DNA of 64,000 bases from Mangifera indica (taxonomy: Eukaryota > Streptophyta > Magnoliopsida > Sapindales > Anacardiaceae), in NCBI RefSeq assembly GCF_011075055.1, contig NC_058145.1:8341228-8405227 (forward strand), in the 5' to 3' direction. Under the pieces are notes generated by a model, which was not told the DNA's origin, searched no databases, and worked only from the letters and a program-made list of their open reading frames with translations. Shown piece by piece: positions 12,967 through 23,846 of the stretch (the first letter of the stretch is position 1; each line of letters begins with the position of its first letter). Position numbers and translations under genes: made by a program.

Positions 12967-14850
12967 TCATTGTTTAACATATTTTCATGAAAATATATAC
13001 TTACTGTTTTTTTGATTAATTTTATGTATTGATTGTATGTAATCGGATTAATCAAGGCTAAAATTGGTAAAAATGATTTGCAATCATATTGTTACATGAT
13101 TTTTTGAGTATCATGTACAACATAAATTGTGTTAAATTATTAAGTGATGGAATCTGAATTTTTGTTTAAGTTTTATTGAAATTTGCAGGTTGAATTTTGG
13201 TTGAAAGCCATAGGTTTCATGTCATTGCAAGAAATTACCTTTGAATCCTATTGACTGCATAATTTGAAAGTAGCCGTTGGTGTGAGTACGGTTTACGTGC
13301 CACATTCCCTCACCCAGTGATTGGTTTATCAAGAATGGGAGTCTTTTGGATTTTCCATCATTGAAAAAAGTAGAAAACTAGGTCTGAAAAACCATTCATG
13401 CACAACATATTCCTAACTGTGCATGAAGGTGCTGAGTGGACAAGCCTTTACACTATGAGTGGTGCATGGCTGGACCTCTTATTTGGTCCAACCATTATTT
13501 TCAAGTGGTGCATGACATCAAAATATGACACAACTGGACCATAATTTGGTCTAGCCTTGACACTTTCATGGCCTTAAGCCATGTGCACACAAGGTGCACG
13601 ACTAAACCAATTTTAGTCCAGTCGTGTCTCTTTTGTGTGGTACCTTTCACCCTAGTTATATTCCAGTCATGCCCAAATTGTTACTTTAGTTGTGTAGTCT
13701 TATAGAATTTTATTGAATTTAAGATGCAATGTTGGACTAAACACCTACATGTTAGACAAAGTTGAAAATTCCAATTTTTTTTTTTAATTTAGACTGAATT
13801 GAGATTTTCTTGAGTTTTAGGGATTGAATAACAATTTTGTAAAATTTTAGGGATAAAAAATAATTTGTACTTGTGATAATGATAATTAAAAATAAACTTT
13901 TAATTGATATGCATATGTATGAGTGTACATATACATAGTGCCCAATTTACAGCCAAAAAACCTTTGTTGATGTTTTTAAATTCTTTATTTCATTTTTATG
14001 TTGTAATTCCTAAATAAGGCTGCATACCCTACCTTTATCCCCCCTCTTCTTTTAGATTAGGTTGTTTTTGTTTTCTTAGAATTCTGTAACTAGAAAATAA
14101 AGCTATGTAATAATTGGAGACTTAGAGACGAAAAGACAAGCGTGAATACTCGAAGATGAAGATTCAACTAGGTTAACCAGTCAAACTCCTTTTGGCTCGA
14201 GAGGTTTGACATTAGTTATGGTTGTGTGCTAACATTTTTTATTTTACGTTGTAGAATATATGTGTAGGTTTTATTTTGTAAATATCACGTAACATATGAG
14301 TTAAAACTTGATGAGACTAAGTAATAAAATCTTCAACTTAAATATTAAGTCTAAGATTTATTTGGTGCCTTCTAACATGACTCCTTAATTAAGCCTCTGT
14401 TTGTTGAAACCTTGTTCGCCAAAGTGAAAGGTATAATTCTACTATGTAGAAAATTAGGTGATGATCATGTTGTGTCTGACTTAACTAGAATACTTTGCTT
14501 GTTTGACAAAGTGAAGGTAAAATATGTTAGAGGCATGAGTAGGGAATGCACTTGTCAATGCAAGGAGATATGTACTATCCACCCTATTGATATTGAGGTC
14601 ATATTTGAGGTCGTGTGATTTGTTTCGGTAACACCTAGCTTGAGATCATGAGTTTTTAGTGATTAATTTGAAATTTACCTATTTGATTAATTCAAACTTG
14701 TTCGCCAAAGAGAAATGGAGAATTAGTGTGATGAGGTTTTAATTCGTTATGACGTTTATTAGAACTTTTCAAGTACAATAGTGAGAGCTATTGGTTTGAG
14801 GAAAATAGTGATAACATTTTAATTATTAAATCTATAATTAAAATGAATAT
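12967..14850 (+). mobile_element. Degenerate interior of the Copia element
   Basis: This is about 1.9 kb downstream of the primer-binding site. No gag or pol motif can be read on either strand, and the longest open frames are about 60-70 codons with no family resemblance. It may be leader DNA of the element, deleted derivatives, or unrelated filler. The right border with the next, minus-strand element is not sharp. Confidence 0.4.
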
Positions 14851-15437
14851 TAATAAATTAAATAAAATTATTGATTCTTTTATCTGTAAAACCCAACGTA
14901 TCAATCAATTCCCAAAAAGAAAAATAGGCTCATTAGAAGCAATTTCACTGATTAGGAGAAAAATCTTTCGATTATTTTACATCAAGAGAAGAAGCTATAT
15001 ATCCTTAAGGGGTCATTGCCCCTGAGCTTGGTCTCGATGCCCTCAAGAGAAAAATGATACTTAAAATTATGCAATTTTGTAAGGATCAAAGAACCTTAAG
15101 ATATGAATCTTAGATATTTAGTTCTATTTGAGGACATTCATTGTGATTCATAATAGAATCAATTATGAACACAAGTTCGAATTGATTCAACTCGAATCTG
15201 TACATTACGTTTATGCTTATGTGAATGTAGCTGCAATTTCACTCAATCATTTCCATTCACACTTATCAAGAATGCACATATATCATACAATCAATCAAGA
15301 TTACATATAAATTCAACACAATCAAAACTTATATCAATGAGAGCACTAAACACTTGATTTGCATTGATCATACGAAGCTCTTTTTGAATAAAGCAAAAAC
15401 GATCCTCATCAAGAAGCTTGGTAAAAATATCAACAAG

Positions 15438-15715
15438 TTAGTGGTTAATATTAATAAATTTAATTCGAATATCACCCTTGCTAACATGATCACATAAGAA
15501 ATAATGTCTAATGTTTGTATGTTTTGTTATAAAGTGCAAGATAAGATTTTTGAAAAGTTGAATAACACTTGTATTGTCAAAAAGGGTTGGAATGTTTTTG
15601 ATTTCAAAACCAAAATCTAAAAATTGTTGTTTCGTCCATAAAAATTGTGCATAGCAACTAGCCATCGAAAGGTATTCGACTTCCATAGTAGATGTTGCCA
15701 CCGAATTTTATTTCT
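15438..15715 (-). pseudogene. Copia RNase H remnant (copy 1)
   Basis: The minus-strand frame reads TMEVEYLSMASCYAQFLWTK, then an LFDNTSVIQLFKN segment and TKHTNIRHYFLCDHVSKGDI. These are the recognised end-of-pol motifs of Copia RNase H (MEAEY, CDNTSAI, KHIDIRHHF). It corresponds to 49521-49844 in copy 2. Expected residues are altered (for example the C of CDN is F) and flanking stops break the frame. Confidence 0.85.
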
Positions 15716-15778
15716 TTGAAAACTATGAGACAAGCATATTTTCTAGAAATTGACAAGTACAACTTGTGCTCTTCCTAT

Positions 15779-16340
15779 CTATTTGAAATCCTTTAAAATC
15801 GTCTCTAAAAATACTCGTAATTCGAACGAGGATCCTTTAGGATGCCATAAGCCAATGTTTGAGGTTCTTTTAAGGTATCTCAAGATTTGTTTCATGGCAC
15901 TTAGATGTGATTCTTTAGGATTCATTTGAAAACATGCACACATACATATATTAAACATGATATCGGGCCTAGATGTGGTTAAATAAAATAATGCGTCTAT
16001 CATATTTCTATATGCTTTGGTTTCGATACTTTTACCTTCCTCATTTGCATCCAGTTTGAGTGAAGTGCTCATGGGAGTGGATTGCTTCTTGATATCTTAC
16101 ATGTTGAACCTTTTGAGAAGGCATTTGACATACTTGACTTGGTTGAGCAAAATTCATTCCTTTGTTTGATTTGAAGTCTTAGATAGTAGTTAGACTCCCC
16201 CATTATGCTCATCTCAAATTCACATTGCGTTATCTTCTTCTTGAGAGTAACCTTAGGTAACTAGTCCTACTTTGTTTCAAACAACAACACCAGACTCATC
16301 TACCTTGTTTTGATATACTCATTTTGTGCCAATGGTGGAT
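15779..16340 (-). pseudogene. Copia reverse transcriptase, N- and C-terminal fragments with core deleted
   Basis: On the minus strand, about 16270-16340 reads VYQNKVDESGVVV, the start of the Copia reverse transcriptase. About 16080-16200 gives QIKQ..VKYVKCLLKRFNM, and 15779-16072 gives YRNMIDALFYLTTSRPDIMF, the C-terminal connection region. The catalytic YVDD block that should lie between them is absent, so an internal deletion of several hundred bases is inferred. Several stops are present. Confidence 0.75.
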
Positions 16341-16467
16341 AATTCATTGCTTTGGAAATAGTTCCCAAACTTTTCTTCTCTCAAATTCATCTAACTCTTT
16401 TTACATTGCAAATAACCAATTCTCATCTTTAAGAGCTTCTTCTATCTTCTTAGGCTTCATTTGTGAC

Positions 16468-17133
16468 AAGAATACCACAAATTGACATGTGTTCCTTAAT
16501 GAAGCTCAGGTGCTCACTCATTAGGTAGGATCTTCAGAAATCTTTCCTTTTTTCATTTTATCCTTCACCATTGGATATTCGATTTGTTTTTGAGGTTGTA
16601 TAAGTTTATCTTTTTTATCTTCAATCTCAACTTGATGATCTTCTTTTTCTTTTTTTGATTGAGATGAATCTTTGATTTGTAGATCCTCTATAAGCTTAAT
16701 GACTTCATCTTCATTTATCTTTTCTATGGTGTCGATACTGATTACTTTTCCCTTATAGTTGTCCCTAAAGTTGACATTACTTTCATCTTTGGCCTTCAAT
16801 AAGAATACCACAAATTGACATGTGTTTCTTAATGAAGCTCAGGTGCTCACTCATTGGGTAGGATCTTCAGAAATCTTTCCTTTTTTCATTTCATCCTTCA
16901 CCATTGGATATTCGATTTCTTTTTGAGATTGTATAAGTTTATCTTTTTTATCTTCAATCTCAACTTGATGATCTTCTTTTTCTTTTTTTGATTGAGATGA
17001 ATTTTTGATTTGTAGATCCTCTATAAGCTCAATGACTTCATCTTCATTTATCTTTTTTATGGTGTCGATACCGATTACTTTTCCCTTATAGTTGTCCCTA
17101 AAGTTGACATTACTTTCATCTTTGGCCTTCAAT
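16468..17133. repeat. 333-bp tandem duplication inside copy 1
   Basis: Unit one is 16468-16800 and unit two is 16801-17133. They are head-to-tail, have identical length, and differ by only a few substitutions along their length. Each starts AAGAATACCACAAATTGACA. On the minus strand each encodes the same lysine/glutamate-rich segment (EDLQIK, SQSKKEKEDHQVEIEDKK). The low divergence between units, against heavy decay around them, suggests that the duplication is much younger than the element's death. Confidence 0.9.
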
Positions 17134-17186
17134 GAGAAGAATATGCTTTTATCTCTCATTATGTGTCTTGAGCATCTACTATTCAA
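16851..17186 (-). pseudogene. Chimeric Copia protease-to-linker open frame (111 codons)
   Basis: The minus-strand frame begins with the Copia protease signature region (SRCSRHIMRDKSIFFSLKAKD, resembling CSRHMTGDK). It passes within about 40 codons into the acidic/basic linker that normally lies between integrase and reverse transcriptase, ending KISEDPTQ. The whole integrase is therefore missing at the join. The aspartate of the protease active-site DSGCSRH is N here (NSRCSRH). The linker part is repeated in the next 333-bp unit (16521-16811). Confidence 0.75.
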
Positions 17187-17518
17187 GTACCACTTGCTAG
17201 AGGATCTTAAGGAAGATTGGTAGCATACCTACAATACAAATTAATTCATTTACTCTTTGGTACCCAAATGGTTTTGGGTCCAATAATATTAGTTTTCATC
17301 ATCCCTTTGGGAACCTAAACTTTTTTAATTTTAAAAGGTTTACCATTCCTGATTGGACACAATCTAATGGTATACCCAATAAATGAACAAAATTTTCATT
17401 TCATATGTAATGCATGTGGTTTCTTTAAAAGCCTATATGAGTTTGTAAAATCATTACTTCCATTATAGTCAAATTTTTTCTTTATTAAGATTACTTTTTT
17501 GAGATACAAACATCTCAT

Positions 17519-18645
17519 CTAACCTTTTGTGTCTATTTTGAAATTTTTAAATAATTCATTTGAATTAGATACCTTTTTCTTGAATTTTTCATGTTCTTTT
17601 ATGCATGTTAATTCTTTTAGGCATGATTCCTTTTCATTTGCAACAACATCATATTTCTTAGTTAACTCATTATGATCATACAATAGTATGTCAGGTTCCT
17701 TTTTAATGCAAATTAATTTTTTCTTTAATGACTTATATTTTGTTTGTATGTTTTCATACTCATCCATCAAACATTCAAATACATCTTGTAATTGATGCAA
17801 AAAGTATTACTTTGAATAATTTACTTTATCTTTTGAATCACTCTTAGTCATGAAGCATATGTTGGCCTTTTCTTCCTTTAACTTATTCTTATTACTTAAG
17901 TTGTCGTTTCTACTCCAAGTAGTGGCAAGTACCTTCTTCTAAATCTCTTTTCCTTTTTCTCCTTCTTCTTTTTTATCAAAGGGAACTTTTGGTGAATGTG
18001 ACTTGATTTCTTGTACTCATATCAAATGATCTCGTGGTTGCGTTTTTTGCCATTTTCATTTCCTCCTCTTTGTCTTACAAATCTCTTTCCTTTGTTCCTT
18101 TTTGATCTAGGTAGAAATTTGTTAAACTTCCTAGCTAAAAGACTCACATCATCTTCATCCATAAAAAAATTTATTTCCTCTTCTTTTTCATTAACTACTT
18201 TCAAGGCAATGTCTTTTTTTGCCTTAACTTTCTCTTACTTTGGTTTTCTTTTCATCTCATAGGTGCGAAAACTTTCTATGAGCTCATCCATTCCCATCTT
18301 GCCAAGGTTATTGGACTCCTTAATTGACGTCACTTTCATGGTCAAAGAGTTTGATAAAGATTTTAAGATTTTCTTTACTAGTTCAATCATCTCAAACCTT
18401 TTCACAAATCCTTTGAGGTCATTAACTAGGTTAGAAAATCTCTTATACATATCGGTAATGTTCTCTTTGGACTTTATTTTGAATATCTTGTATTTCCAAA
18501 AAAGAAGTTTAATCTTTGACTTAACTTGTCTCTCTATATATAGTTTGAAGCATGGTTCAAACTTCTTTTGCGGGCTCACAAGCCAATACCCTATTAAATT
18601 ATATACCATTAAGAGCACAAAACACGATGTTAATAACTTTAACAT
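17519..18645 (-). pseudogene. Copia gag remnant (copy 1)
   Basis: In minus-strand order, 18645-18235 carries the UBN2-type capsid region: NITDMYKRFSNLVNDLKG, then ELVKKILKSL, then GMDELIESFRTYEMKRK. About 18200-18000 has a basic stretch and a zinc knuckle of which cysteines are lost (a stop replaces one and Y another, in YEYKKSSHIHQ). 17800-17519 is a lysine/glutamate-rich coiled-coil tail. This is the gag layout of the Sirevirus-like Copia group. Frames are interrupted. Confidence 0.8.
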
Positions 18646-18936
18646 TTAAGCTCATTATCTTCTCATTCTCATCATTAAAATCTATTTCCTTTTAAGATTC
18701 ATTAGTCTTAAGGTCTATTGGCACTAAATTCCCATGTTCAATGATTCTCCACAATTTAAAATCAATGTACCTAACATGAAGCCTTATTTTAATTTTTCAT
18801 TGGGTATTTATTCTACAAAACAAGGAAGACTTAGTAGTGCATTGCCTTTCGACAAAAATGAGTGTAGAAGTTAGCCATTTTGAAAAAACTGTTTGACTCT
18901 AAAAATTGTTAGATTTTAATAAAACAAGAGCCCAAA

Positions 18937-18949
18937 CTCTGATATCAAT
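18937..18949 (-). other. Primer-binding site of copy 1
   Basis: The minus strand reads ATTGATATCAGAG, one change from TTGGTATCAGAG in the core, directly inside the LTR end at 18950. Confidence 0.75.
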
Positions 18950-20322
18950 TAAAAAATCTCAAATGGCAAATATTTCTAGAGGGGGTGAATAAAATTATTT
19001 AAAAGAACTTTAGCCCAAATAAAATCTTTTAAGCAAATTTATAATTAAACACAAACAAACAAATAAATTCACAATATATCCAAACAATTAAGACCAAACT
19101 ATATTAAAAAACTTATCAAAACATACAACACATATGTAAGCATAAATTATACTCAACAACTTATCACCAACACATAATACAAATGTAAAATCTTTTAAAC
19201 AAATATTTGACCAAAATCAATCACTTAAAGCAATTTGAACAAGGATAGTCAAACTAAATCAATATCCAATAAATTTACTCAAACAATCAAACATAAACAA
19301 AACTCAACAATTTTCCAAAAACATACATAAAAAATATAATGCATAAAGTAAAAAGAGTAAAGAAAGGAAATGCTCAATAATTTACAGTGGTCCAAAACTT
19401 TCTCTTTCAAGTCTCTTATGTCCATTTCTTCAAGCAACCGCTTGAAGTTCCACTCATAAAGATAGTGTCTCTTTACAATAGTTCTCTGAGATTTTGTCCA
19501 CACATATTAGTTCTCTAAGATTACGCCCACCACAATAGTTTATTCGGGATTTCACTCAAAATTGTTTCAATACAAAAAAATGAATGTAAAAATGTCTTTA
19601 CAAGGTCGATACAAAGAATGAAGCACAAAAGTTTCTCTCAAATGAGTTAGATGTAAGCTTTTAAGAGAAATTAGAGAAAGAAATGAGTATAAGATTTTAC
19701 ATATATGATCTCTAACCTATTCCTTATAAAAGAGTCTTCAATTTATAGTCTTGGATGGTTGGAATGACTCATAGGACCATTGGTTAGGATAATAGATCTG
19801 TTAAGTTTTGAAATCAACACTTTCTTTATGAATATGTGAGACATACAAACGAGTGTTCAAGGCATACAAATGTGTGTCATTTAAAATTTCACTTTTCATA
19901 GTTGATCAATTCTCTGGTCAAAGCTCCCAATGGTCAGATTTTCCTCTTAAAAAGTGTATGCACAACTGTTCCATGAGAAAGCATGACTATTCCATCCTTT
20001 TCTCACACAATTCTAGAAACTTGAACAGAGATTCGAATAGGAAAGGAACAAGAAGCAAACGACTAAATTTTTTGCATATACACGGATGTGTGTTGTAAGA
20101 CAGATGAGCATGTGTATGGTTTGACTTTGTTGACTTTGCCCAAAATTATGCACGAAGGCTACATGATCACGTTTCCTCATGTTTGGCTTGACACACGAGT
20201 GTGTATGCTTTGTTTTTGCATTTTTCAATTTGTGTCCATTTGGTAATGTTTTTCACACATTTCTTGGACAATATTAGACAAAACTTGTGTTTTTAACATC
20301 ATCAAAACACCTAGTATCATAT
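18950..20322 (-). mobile_element. Sirevirus-like Copia LTR (5' LTR of copy 1)
   Basis: It aligns with the LTR at 44530-45863 and the solo LTR at 22256-23385. Shared blocks include the GAGGGGGTGAATA region just inside the left end, a TCTTA(T/C)GTCCATTTCTTC block at 19410-19440, and CATCATCAAAACACCTAG at the right end. The right boundary is eroded, with no clean terminal CCAACA, so 20322 is approximate to a few bases. Confidence 0.75.
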
Positions 20323-20374
20323 TAGACATTCAAACTCGCATTTCAAGGATGAAATTTATTTAAGGAGGGAGAAT
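20323..20374 (+). other. Gypsy 3' internal tail and polypurine tract
   Basis: The short segment resembles the conserved end of plant Gypsy polyproteins (AAGGATGAAATTTATTTAAGG). It ends in the purine run AAGGAGGGAGAAT, directly before the LTR's TGTAATACCC. Copia copy 1 abuts its left side, so the rest of this Gypsy interior was replaced or split off. Confidence 0.65.
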
Positions 20375-23300
20375 TGTAATACCCACACATAAGCCCTAAG
20401 GCATTTAAATCATTTTATTTTGTTTAATTATAATTGATGATGAGATTTTAGTATGGATGGTTGTGCACCATAAGGGTAACGTTCATTCATGCCTTAGAAG
20501 GTAGAAAAGTCATTTCACATTAAGTAGGTGAAAATGACTAGATGTTGAAGGACACATGCTTGAGTGTGCTAGAGCACTTAATTGTGTGTCAGAACACATG
20601 ACTGTGTGTGGTCATCAGCAAAATTTGAGAATTTAGATAAGATACAGTTTATGAAAAAAAACAAAAACTGCCTTATTTGAGCAACATCACACATGCTCAT
20701 GTATAGAAGAATACATTCCCGTGTATCGTGTTTAGTAGACAAAAAATAAGAAACACATAAAACCTAATGTTATGTTATTTTACATTCATAGTCACTAAAC
20801 ACAAAAAGTAAAGGAGAAAGTGAGAGCTTTGGAAAACTAGAGAGGAGTCATTAATCATTGAAAATCCTTCAGCCATGTGAAGTTGAGCATTCTCCGGAGG
20901 ACAAGTACATATGGTATCCCTTGGCTAATTAAGTTCTAAGAATTCCATGATAATATGGCACTAATTGCATGATTTCAAATTTTATAGATATCTTTTGATG
21001 AATACTATGATTATAACGTAAAATATTCATTTAAGAAGTGAGATATGGTTTGATCAATTGTATTTATGGTTATGTATATGAAGAAAATAAGAAATCATGA
21101 TAGTAAGTCTTCTAATCTAAACGATTTCTATTATGTATGTGTTTTGGTTAAAGAAAATGTATTTAGGATGCTTAGAGACATGATCTAGATGTTTGAGATT
21201 GTTTGGATCACTGGAGTTAGGCCAAAATTTTGTAGAAATTAGTAAGGTATAATTTCCAGATCGCTATACACAATTGTGTTAGGCAACCCATATGCTTATG
21301 TATCCTTTGGATGAAAAAGGAAATTACGTGCAACCACATGTTTGTTTTAACGAGAAGTCCACACGACTATGGTATAGGACACAAGACTATGTGGCTTCCC
21401 TAAAAGTGAACACCTATGTTTATAGTAAAAGAGCAAGCCATGTATGAATATGGTACCCGGGGATATGGATCTATAACATGTCTATGTATGTGTATCAAGG
21501 AATACACAGGAACATAAGGGAAAAACATGCTTGTGTGCATGTGATTAGAGAAACACGAGGGTGTGACGTTCAAACAGACCCCTGTATACACTAAGAAAAG
21601 GAAAAAAGCTATTTTACCCCTAGGTTATGTGTAAGGAGGGGAAAAGAAAAGAAAAATAATAGAAAGACTTCAGTAAACCCATTTAAGATAGCTGGTTATG
21701 GTAAAAGAGCCTAATTGAGTGGAAGATGACACATACCTTGACCAAGTCAAATTCAAGTTGAAAATAAAAAAGTTAAGAAAAATGGTGTAAACCTTGATAG
21801 TCACCAGTTGAAAGCATAAGTGGCAAGATATAAAAGGTAATAAGGCTATATGAGAGATAGATATCTATGAGATGTGTCATACACTCAATGCCAAGACACT
21901 CTAACCATATAGTTCTTTCTATTCAGGTGTGTATGGTAAGGGATAATGACACTTCAATTAGTTTTTCATATGGTTAGTGAGATGCATCACATACGTGCTA
22001 GTGGTAGGGGCTATCCGAGGATGGTATTATAGTTAGTAGTCCCGTAGCTATGCATATATGGCAAGAGAAGGATGTGACCAGTTTTCCTATATGACTAGGA
22101 AATCATAGCTAGTTGGCCCAATAGCCTAGTCGATATGTAAGGCACAATAGTTAATAGACATCAAATATGTCAATTGCTTTCATTCAAATATCAGATATGT
22201 AAAGATAAACTCAAGCTTTATTAGAATATTTAAGGGCACGAGTGCGCCAAGTTGTTGAAAAACCCTTAATGGCAAATTAATCCGAAATGGGGAAGGGGTG
22301 AATATGATTAATTAAAAAAATTAACCACCAAATTTATCAAATTGAATTTTTTACTTAAGATGTCACAAATACAAATCAAATGAACAATCAAAACATAAAA
22401 TAAGAGATAAGAGTTTAGAGAATGCTTGGGAATTTAGAGTGGTTTGGAGTTTTTTATTCCAAGCCTCTTACATCCATTTCTTCCAGTAATCGACTTGAAA
22501 TTTTCACTCGAATCACTTTTAGATTACACTAGTTGACTTTGAATTGTGCCCTTTTATAATAATGATATAACATTTTACCCAGGTGTAAATAGAAATAAGA
22601 TTTACAAGTAGAATATGCCTTTAATTGGCTGATTTTACTAATGTGTAAATATGTTTCTCTTAAAGATATGATTTTTTGATTTCTAGAGAGAGATTAAGAG
22701 ATTGAGATTGAGATAAGAATTCTTGAATGCTTTTAGATATGTTCTCTAACCCTTTCGACTTCAATTCAACTTATTTATATATCTTTGAGACTTGAAAGAT
22801 CCGTTGGATTCATTTTATTAGTTGTTGACTTGTGAAAATGATGTTTTAACCTTGAAAAACATGCAAGGATGAGTTTTCTCTTACACATCCCTGCTTTAAT
22901 GGCTTCGAAATAGTCATCTAATGGTTGAATTTTTGAAACTCATCACTCGAGGGACATGCGTCCCTTTTTCCAAGATGGGCTTCCTGCCTTGCTCCTTAAA
23001 ATTCTAAAGAGCATCAATCATGGAAGGATAGGCATGGGACAGGTATAAGGACGAGCATCCTAGTGTGCTAACTTTGTTTACCATCCCAATTATGTTTGTT
23101 AATGCATTGAAGAGGGACTGGTAATTCCATGGTCATCATAAAATAAGGGACGGGTGTCCCTGTTTATTTAGAAACATTCCTAAGAGCTCCAAACTCTTGA
23201 TGACAAGCATGGGACTAGCATCTCATTTGGGATAGGTGTCCTTTATCTGGCAAAATAATACAATTGCATTTCGCCCATCTTTTGGTCATTGGAACTTTAT

Positions 23301-23846
23301 GCCATAGACTTTGTTAGCTTACTAATTATTAAATATCAACTTTAAAATTAGTTTTGACATAATCAAAAGACCTAAGGGTCTAACAGTTGTGACTATATAT
23401 ATTCTTTAGTAGTGGAACTCTGATTTTAGTTTTATGTTTTATGTAGGGTGTCAAGAGATCACCTATTTACTAAGTGTTTTCACTTATGCATTCCTTTTTT
23501 ATAGTGAGTAGCGGGGCATGCGAGGGAGCTAGTGGTCCAGTCAAGTGGTTGCATGACGGTGAAGGGCAAAACAATCATTTTCAGATTATTTTTTTATTTT
23601 TATTATTTCAGTTGAGATTTTATAGATGTTTATGTAATAAGTTAATAAGGATTGAGTTTTCAAACATTTGGTTTTGGTTTTAATAAAATAAGGTATTTTA
23701 GTTATTTCCAATCACACCTTTTTACACACATTTAATTTATGTATTTATTTGCATGCTTTATTTTTCACTAATTAAAAGGTTAAGTGGTGTACATCTCTTC
23801 AGGTCATATTTCATGCAATGACATGTATTTAGGGAGAGGTGTTACA
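20375..23846 (+). mobile_element. Gypsy (chromovirus-like) 3' LTR, interrupted by a solo Copia LTR
   Basis: The LTR starts TGTAATACCC after a polypurine tract and ends GAGAGGTGTTACA, the usual ends of this plant LTR class. Subtracting the nested solo LTR and one target duplication (22256-23390) leaves about 2.3 kb. Related LTR pieces occur at 34270-34669 (same end motif), about 36940-37160 (start region, inverted) and 38240-39072. Confidence 0.75.
22256..23385 (-). mobile_element. Solo LTR of the Sirevirus-like Copia family
   Basis: The 1,130-bp LTR begins TGAAAAACCC and ends GGGTCTAACA on the + strand, giving TG...CA ends on both strands. It is flanked by a perfect 5-bp target duplication GTTGT (22251-22255 and 23386-23390). 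It has no internal region, the mark of unequal recombination between two LTRs. It aligns with the LTRs at 18950-20322 and 44530-45863, for example the CTCTTACATCCATTTCTTCCAG block at 22465-22486. Confidence 0.93.

Larger units (their letters stand above)
15066..20322 (-). mobile_element. Deleted Sirevirus-like Copia element, copy 1 (minus strand)
   Basis: Reading leftward from an LTR at 18950-20322, the order is primer site, gag, protease fragment, linker, reverse transcriptase fragments and RNase H, which is the Copia order. It is clearly the same family as the element at 44530-54949: the RNase H and its downstream spacer (15066-15440 versus 49236-49560), gag and LTR all align. Most of the integrase and the core of the reverse transcriptase are missing, and every frame has stops, so it is dead. 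A 3' LTR was not found at the left end. Confidence 0.8.

Noticed and set aside
18263..18649. 128-codon + strand open frame
   Set aside because: It is the reverse complement of the Copia gag pseudogene at 18235-18645, which has recognisable motifs on the minus strand.
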